Source: Bacteroidota bacterium
Lineage (GTDB): Bacteria > Bacteroidota > Bacteroidia > Chitinophagales > Chitinophagaceae
Length of the DNA stretch: 64,000 bases
Direction of reading: 5' to 3'
NCBI GenBank assembly: GCA_005884665.1
Contig: VBAT01000019.1
Location: forward strand, 68,496 to 132,495
Shown here: in pieces, positions 59,499 to 64,000 of the stretch
Layout of the letters: every line of letters begins with the position of its first letter
How positions within the stretch are numbered: the stretch's first letter is position 1
Program-made: the position numbers and the translations under genes
The notes under the pieces: generated by a model
Seen by the model: only the letters and a program-made list of their open reading frames with translations
The model's database searches: none
Told to the model about the DNA's origin: nothing

Positions 59499-59830
59499 CC
59501 GGACGGACTATCGTCATTTAAACACAGGAACTTGTTTATCGAAACAATCATTGGTTGTTTTTTTCGCATGAGTTCGCGTCTTTTTCTCATGGTGCTGATT
59601 TCACCGCAAAGGATATTTGTATAGAAGTTTACTTCTTAGTTAGATAATCTGATTTTGATAATCCGAACCTGACGAATTAATTTGCTAAAACAGCTAGCGG
59701 CTTACGTATTTAGGATTTAATAATCTTATTGCAGCTGCGATGATGTCCTGTTGCAGGGTAACTGCGATAGGGCAGGGTGGTGGAGGCGGGGACGGGGCGG
59801 GCCCCGAGAGGGGTGATGCCGACGACAAGA
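59499..59830. other. 332-bp gap with a G-rich island
   Basis: No gene is supported. AACAATCATTGGTTGTTTTTTT near 59542-59564 is a weak hairpin plus T-run that could end the hydrolase transcript. Bases 59770-59813 are strikingly G-rich (runs GGG, GGG, GGGG, GGGG, GGG, GGGG on the plus strand) and contain GGGGCGGGCCCC. This stands out against the A/T-rich gap around it. Confidence 0.6.
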
Positions 59831-60034
59831 TCAAAGTTTAAATAGCACACTCAATACTTCCGATATTGGATAAAGCAATCCAACAAAACCCAGGACGACC
59901 AACCAACGCCCGTTCTTTTCCAAAAATTCCGACCTTTTTTTGAGTTTTACTTTCCCAGAAAAAATCAACAGGCAATATAATATTAACACGAAACTAATAC
60001 CTGCTTCGACCAGCTTTGCATTATCCGCGCTCAT
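59831..60034 (-). CDS. Small two-helix membrane protein
   Basis: 67 residues. Two hydrophobic segments (AGISFVLILYCLLIFSG and WLVVLGFVGLLYPISEVLSVLF) with a basic loop KVKLKKRSEFLEKNGR between them. No family is recognised; small, real-looking composition and position directly upstream of argS on the same strand (in the read direction it follows argS by 31 bp) support it as a gene. It may be cotranscribed with argS. Confidence 0.6.
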   Translation of the reverse strand: MSADNAKLVEAGISFVLILYCLLIFSGKVKLKKRSEFLEKNGRWLVVLGFVGLLYPISEVLSVLFKL

Positions 60035-60065
60035 GACGTTTATTTAATAAATAAATTTAACGGCT

Positions 60066-61847
60066 CTACATTCTTTCAGGCACTTTAATTCCTAACAAAT
60101 TCATCGAAGATGCTATAATATTCGACGTAAGTTCTGAAAGCTGGAGGCGCAACTGTTTCTTTTCTTCCGATTCAGCATTCATCACGGAATGTTCAGTATA
60201 GAAAGTGTTGAAGGTTTTGGCAGTATTAAATGCGTAAATAGCCAGTACAGAAGGATTATGTTCCTCCAGCGACTGGTCTAATACTGTTCCATATTGTTCA
60301 AGCAAAACAAGAAGCTCCTTTTCCTTTGGCAACAATTGACTGTGGACGGTTGATGGATGAGTGGCCGACGGCTTTTCTTTTCTCAATATCGATTTAATCC
60401 TTGCATGAGTATATTGCACAAACGGGCCGGTGAACCCATGAAAATCGATACTTTCTTCCGGGTTAAAAACCATTCTCTTTTTAGGATCCACCCGCAACAG
60501 GAAAAATTTCAATGCACCTATTGCGATAGTCTCATATAGCTCATTCAACTCACCAGGGTTAAAATCCTTGACCTTTCCCAATTCCTCGGTCTTCAATTTT
60601 GCGACGTTCTTTAGTTCCTCGATTATATCATCGGCATCCACCACCGTGCCTTCCCTTGTTTTCATTCTGCCGGTCGGTAATTCAACCAATCCATAGCTCA
60701 AATGATAAATACCTTCAGCATAGGGCTTCTTCAACCTTTGGAGGATCAGCTTCAGCACTTTCATATGATAATTCTGTTCATCCGCAATGATGTAAAAGCT
60801 TTGGTCATAATGAAATTGTTCATACTTCTTATCGGCCAAACCAAGATCCTGGGTAATATAGATCGATGTCCCATCTTTACGCAATACCAGTTTCTCATCC
60901 AACCCATCCGCGGTAAGGTCGATCCAGGTGCTTCCATCATCTTTTTTGAAAAAGACGTTTTTGGCCAGACCATCTTCCACAATTTCCTTTCCCATCAGAT
61001 AAGTCTCACTCTCAAAATAATTTTTGTCGAAATCGCTGCCGATCTTTTTATATGTTTCATTAAAACCTTCGTATACCCACGAATTCATTTTTTGCCACAA
61101 TGCCCGTACGCCGGGGTCGCCGTTTTCCCAATCCACCAACATTTTCTGCGCCGCCAGCATGATAGGAGTATTTTTCTCTGCCTCTTCCTTGCTCATTCCA
61201 TCAGCGACCAGGACTTCCACCTGTTTTTTATGTTCTACTCCAAAAAGTACATAATAATCTCCTACAAAATGATCGCCCTTGGTACCGGTGGAATCGGGCG
61301 TAGCCCCGTTTCCAAACTGCAGCCAGGTCACCATGGACTTGCAGATGTGGATGCCGCGGTCGTTATAGATGCATGTCTTAATAACTTTGTGCCCGGTAGT
61401 TTTCAATATTTCCGCGACGCTCCACCCTAGGAAATTATTTCGGAGATGGCCAAGATGCAGCGGTTTGTTAGTATTGGGGGAAGAATATTCGACAATGATC
61501 GTTTTGTCATTCGCCGGGCGGAGACCTATCCGTTTATCCGCATAATTGGTTTGTAAAAAATATAGCCAGTAAGCATCACCGATGCCAAGATTCAAAAACC
61601 CTTTGATCACATTGAATGAAGAGAATAATGCCGGTTCAGTCTTCAGCAGGGCTTCGCCGATCTCTTTGCCCAGCTGCTCCGGTGATTTTTTGAATTGTTT
61701 GACAAATGAAAAAAGTACAAGGGTATAGTCACCTTCAAACTCCGGCTTGGTGATATTAATGGTAAGATCATCTTCCCTAAAATCCTGGCTGTATAACTCC
61801 TTCAAAACTTTTACAACTAATGGCTTTAACCGGCTTACAATGCTCAT
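60066..61847 (-). CDS. argS: Arginyl-tRNA synthetase
   Basis: 593 residues. N-terminal additive domain, then YSSPNTNKPLHLGHLRNNFLG with the HIGH-like HLGH motif; GRMKTREGTVVDADD stands at the KMSK position (as in many ArgRS, which lack a strict KMSK). The DALR anticodon-binding end is FTGPFVQYTHARIKSILR ... SSMNLLGIKVPERM. It charges tRNA-Arg. It is divergent from gtrA. Confidence 0.97.
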   Translation of the reverse strand: MSIVSRLKPLVVKVLKELYSQDFREDDLTINITKPEFEGDYTLVLFSFVKQFKKSPEQLGKEIGEALLKTEPALFSSFNVIKGFLNLGIGDAYWLYFLQTNYADKRIGLRPANDKTIIVEYSSPNTNKPLHLGHLRNNFLGWSVAEILKTTGHKVIKTCIYNDRGIHICKSMVTWLQFGNGATPDSTGTKGDHFVGDYYVLFGVEHKKQVEVLVADGMSKEEAEKNTPIMLAAQKMLVDWENGDPGVRALWQKMNSWVYEGFNETYKKIGSDFDKNYFESETYLMGKEIVEDGLAKNVFFKKDDGSTWIDLTADGLDEKLVLRKDGTSIYITQDLGLADKKYEQFHYDQSFYIIADEQNYHMKVLKLILQRLKKPYAEGIYHLSYGLVELPTGRMKTREGTVVDADDIIEELKNVAKLKTEELGKVKDFNPGELNELYETIAIGALKFFLLRVDPKKRMVFNPEESIDFHGFTGPFVQYTHARIKSILRKEKPSATHPSTVHSQLLPKEKELLVLLEQYGTVLDQSLEEHNPSVLAIYAFNTAKTFNTFYTEHSVMNAESEEKKQLRLQLSELTSNIIASSMNLLGIKVPERM

Positions 61848-61922
61848 CCTTCGCTATTTTGGTTGCGAAATTACGGAACCCCATCCATCGGCCAGCTATT
61901 AACCCATTCGAGGTAATGTAAA

Positions 61923-61955
61923 TTTCAAACGGCCACGTGGATTTAAATATATTTG
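61923..61955 (+). promoter_or_regulatory. Promoter of the GtrA-family gene (leaderless type)
   Basis: TTTC (61923-61926), 21 bp, then the perfect -7 box TATATTTG (61948-61955). The ATG at 61963 begins 8 bases after the box, so the transcript would start at or next to the start codon. Confidence 0.55.
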
Positions 61956-61962
61956 CGCCGCT

Positions 61963-62478
61963 ATGCGAAGGCACATTCATAACGCCAGGGACCTGATTCT
62001 ACCGATCATCGATTTTTTTTACCCGCCGTTCCGCCGAGTCATGAACCTGCAGACATTCCGTTATGCCGCCTCAGGCGGGGCCAATACTTTGCTGGGATTT
62101 GTTATTTATTTTATCAGTTACGAATATGTCCTTCACAAAAAGGATCTGGATTTTTCGTTTTATGCTTTTAAAGCGCACAGTGCGGCGTTATTTATATCCT
62201 TCTGCGTAACCTTTCCTATTGGCTTCTTTATGGCAAAATATGTTGTGTTCAGTGATTCGACCATGAAAGGGCGGGTGCAACTGTTCCGCTACTTCATGAT
62301 ATGCATGTTCAACCTGGCGCTGAATTTTATCCTGCTAAAGATACTGGTTGAGAAAGCACATATTTATCCAGTCCTGGCGCAAGTCCTCACGACTACTATT
62401 GTTATCCTGTTCAGCTATCTTGCCCAGCGCCATTTCTCATTTAAGGCCGGGGCGGAGGAGGAAGAATCTACAGGCTGA
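61963..62478 (+). CDS. GtrA family membrane protein
   Basis: 171 residues with four helices in the C-terminal 130 residues. LQTFRYAASGGANTLLGFVIYF is the family's first helix; AQRHFSFKAG closes it. GtrA-like proteins are thought to help flip undecaprenyl-linked sugars. The extra ~26 N-terminal residues (LPIIDFFYPPFRRV) before the internal Met at 62041 look like those of other Bacteroidota members, so I keep the first ATG. Its end overlaps the convergent DUF4403 gene by 11 bp. Confidence 0.88.
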   Translation: MRRHIHNARDLILPIIDFFYPPFRRVMNLQTFRYAASGGANTLLGFVIYFISYEYVLHKKDLDFSFYAFKAHSAALFISFCVTFPIGFFMAKYVVFSDSTMKGRVQLFRYFMICMFNLALNFILLKILVEKAHIYPVLAQVLTTTIVILFSYLAQRHFSFKAGAEEEESTG

Positions 62479-63898
62479 AGTCCACTGATTCTACATCAAC
62501 AGAAAGACGTCCGCTGCAATTGCTGCGAATGACGAGGTACTGACTCAAGGGGAAAATATTGATCAGCCTGATATCGTCGATATTACCGTAGCTGCGAACA
62601 CCCTTTATCCACTCTTTGTTCAGTTGCTGGTTGATACCCGCCCTGGCAGTATCAATGTAAGAGGTGAGATCATATCGCGTGTATTGGCTTATCTCAGTAA
62701 GTATTCGTTTGCTGAATAGCCATTCAGCTGTTTTTAACAGCGCATTTTTTGATTTTATATCAAAATCAATATCTTTTACTTCCAGGATGCGGGTATCCTT
62801 GTTATATACCGGTTTGCCCGTAAGATAAAATGTGCCTTCATTGCTCCCGGCAAAATTCACCTTGATGATCAGCTTCTCATTGCCTTCCCCTATCAGCTTG
62901 CAATCGCGGAAAATAAATTTCTTTTTTACCGGGCCTTTATTGATGTCAAATTCCTGGTTCGCCAGTTTCTGGTTGAGGATATTGCTCAGCGAATCATAAT
63001 TCAGAACAGCATCCAGGAAAATGGAAAAGCCCTGCCGCTGGCTGAACTCGCGAATTGTTGGGATTACCGTGATCACGTCGTTGGGTTTCTCAAAAGTGAT
63101 AACGGGTTTGGCCGATAAACCGAGATAGACATATAATGAATCATTTCTTGCAAACAAATTATTGATCCGGATGCGCTGGGGGTTAATCTGCAGCCAACCC
63201 ATTCCATAGATATTGAAGGCCCTGCAAAGCTGCGACCATAGCTGTTGGAATTTAGGTTGAAGATCAACCAGTCCATAGTTTTTATCCATTTCCGCTTTGG
63301 ATGCATCCAGTTCCGCCTTTAATCCATTCATCACCTGCTTCGTGATGTCCTGTCCCCAGAAACATACCTCGCATTTATCCAGTGCTTGCGGTTCATTTCG
63401 ACGGATGGTCAGCCTTACCTTGTAATCGGGAAGGATTGCCAGTGAATTGGTGAAGGAAACATTTACTTTTCGCTCTCCCTCATCAAAACCACAGCGGCAG
63501 GGTGGAGTCCAGGGAGAAACGGCAGCGCCCATCACGCATACTCGCGAAGACCCGATGATCTTATAATAACCGGTGAACCCAAGGTTCATCGTTGTACCGC
63601 TGGCTTTCATCTGTAAGGGGCCACGACGGAAAATATATTTATATCGCATGTCACAACCTTCCTGTACCCATCCATCGGGATAACCCACAGAGGTAAAAAG
63701 AGTGTCTACATTTTTTTCGGCCATGGCGTACACCGGCTTCAGGTTTATTTGCACAGGAATGTTGATCTCTGAAACGGGAAGAGAGTCCAGGTTAAAGTTT
63801 GTCTGTCCCAGCGATGGTCGTTCCGCTGCAATCTTATGCGAGCAGGAAGAAAACAGGATGATACCGATTGCTAAAAAAAATATCCCTTTCCCTTTCAT
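62468..63898 (-). CDS. DUF4403 family lipoprotein
   Basis: 476 residues from the ATG at 63898, where a lipoprotein signal begins (MKGKGIFFLAIGIILFSSCSHK, lipobox FSSC); the longer start at 63919 adds MTYVSSN only. The body (INIPVQINLKPVYAMAEKNVD, GYKIIGSSRVCVMG-like strands, VFLDAVLNYDSLSNIL) matches DUF4403, a family of predicted BPI/tube-like beta domains. It is probably attached to the outer membrane; no function is known. Confidence 0.88.
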   Translation of the reverse strand: MKGKGIFFLAIGIILFSSCSHKIAAERPSLGQTNFNLDSLPVSEINIPVQINLKPVYAMAEKNVDTLFTSVGYPDGWVQEGCDMRYKYIFRRGPLQMKASGTTMNLGFTGYYKIIGSSRVCVMGAAVSPWTPPCRCGFDEGERKVNVSFTNSLAILPDYKVRLTIRRNEPQALDKCEVCFWGQDITKQVMNGLKAELDASKAEMDKNYGLVDLQPKFQQLWSQLCRAFNIYGMGWLQINPQRIRINNLFARNDSLYVYLGLSAKPVITFEKPNDVITVIPTIREFSQRQGFSIFLDAVLNYDSLSNILNQKLANQEFDINKGPVKKKFIFRDCKLIGEGNEKLIIKVNFAGSNEGTFYLTGKPVYNKDTRILEVKDIDFDIKSKNALLKTAEWLFSKRILTEISQYTRYDLTSYIDTARAGINQQLNKEWIKGVRSYGNIDDIRLINIFPLSQYLVIRSNCSGRLSVDVESVDFSL

Positions 63899-64000
63899 GT
63901 TGCTGGAAACGTACGTCATGCTTTAAAAGTATGGTATACATCTTAAAAATCGCAAAAGAAATGGTAAAGAAATTACGAAGCTATTTCCACAGGGAAATTA

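Noticed and set aside
1-64000. tRNA, rRNA, transposase, integrase or phage genes
   Set aside because: I looked through all gaps on both strands for cloverleaf-like stretches and recombinase motifs and saw none. A tRNAscan-SE and Infernal run would be decisive.

Overview
The window reads as a chromosomal segment of a Bacteroidota bacterium, most likely a Chitinophagaceae-type member. The basis is the protein families: PorP/SprF and CHU_C-type and type A sorting domains of the type IX secretion system (T9SS), a GLPGLI protein, DUF2851, DUF4403, DUF4382, YpdA (bacillithiol), and Bacteroidota-style promoters (TTTG-N19-21-TAnnTTTG). Coding density is moderate. Gaps are rich in short dispersed repeats. 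No rRNA, tRNA, CRISPR array, transposase, integrase or phage gene was seen. Genus cannot be decided from the window.

Layout. 1-7035 (minus): a T9SS-linked operon with a giant secreted repeat protein, then a PorP/SprF protein, then a PorE-like OmpA/PD40 protein cut by the window edge. 7297-14891: housekeeping and stress genes (GNAT, TrpF-like isomerase, YpdA, a lipoprotein, pyruvate dehydrogenase E1 beta, a sigma-54 activator without a DNA-binding domain, signal peptidase I). 14938-23452: cytidine deaminase with two small membrane or secreted proteins, MGMT and CsaA-like genes, a Tat-exported Gfo/Idh/MocA oxidoreductase, Dps, a transglutaminase-like protein, a methyltransferase and two lipoproteins. 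23456-27960 (minus): topoisomerase I and two hydrolases. 28031-32955 (plus): Rossmann-fold protein, 2Fe-2S ferredoxin, KdsC-like phosphatase, UbiA prenyltransferase, Maf and DUF2851. 33052-39570: a T9SS cargo protein, a LytTR regulator with a degenerate receiver, OsmC, a secreted protein, lipoyl synthase, a frameshifted phosphodiester glycosidase gene and a small secreted protein.

39591-57347 is a carbohydrate storage neighbourhood: a ROK sugar kinase and an FHS sugar permease (minus), then glgA, glgC, an MFS disaccharide-type transporter, an exported GH13 amylase-like enzyme and glgB (plus). Together these could take in glucose or maltodextrin, phosphorylate it, make ADP-glucose and build and branch glycogen. 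A T9SS cargo gene, a TPR gene and a GLPGLI/outer-membrane barrel pair are interleaved. 57410-64000 holds a TPR protein, an alpha/beta hydrolase, argS, a GtrA family protein and a DUF4403 lipoprotein.

The most unusual signals are non-coding or structural. (i) 18-bp palindromes of the form TCCCGnnnnnnnnCGGGA sit inside other repeats and in one case are bounded by exact 11-bp direct repeats. (ii) A ~140-bp interspersed element with TTGGTTCTTG ends occurs three times. (iii) The giant T9SS protein has 14 Ig-like modules with a period-3 higher-order pattern. (iv) Several proteins have lost canonical functional residues: the LytTR pseudo-receiver, a ROK kinase without the zinc cysteines, and a sigma-54 activator with an altered GAFTGA loop and no HTH.
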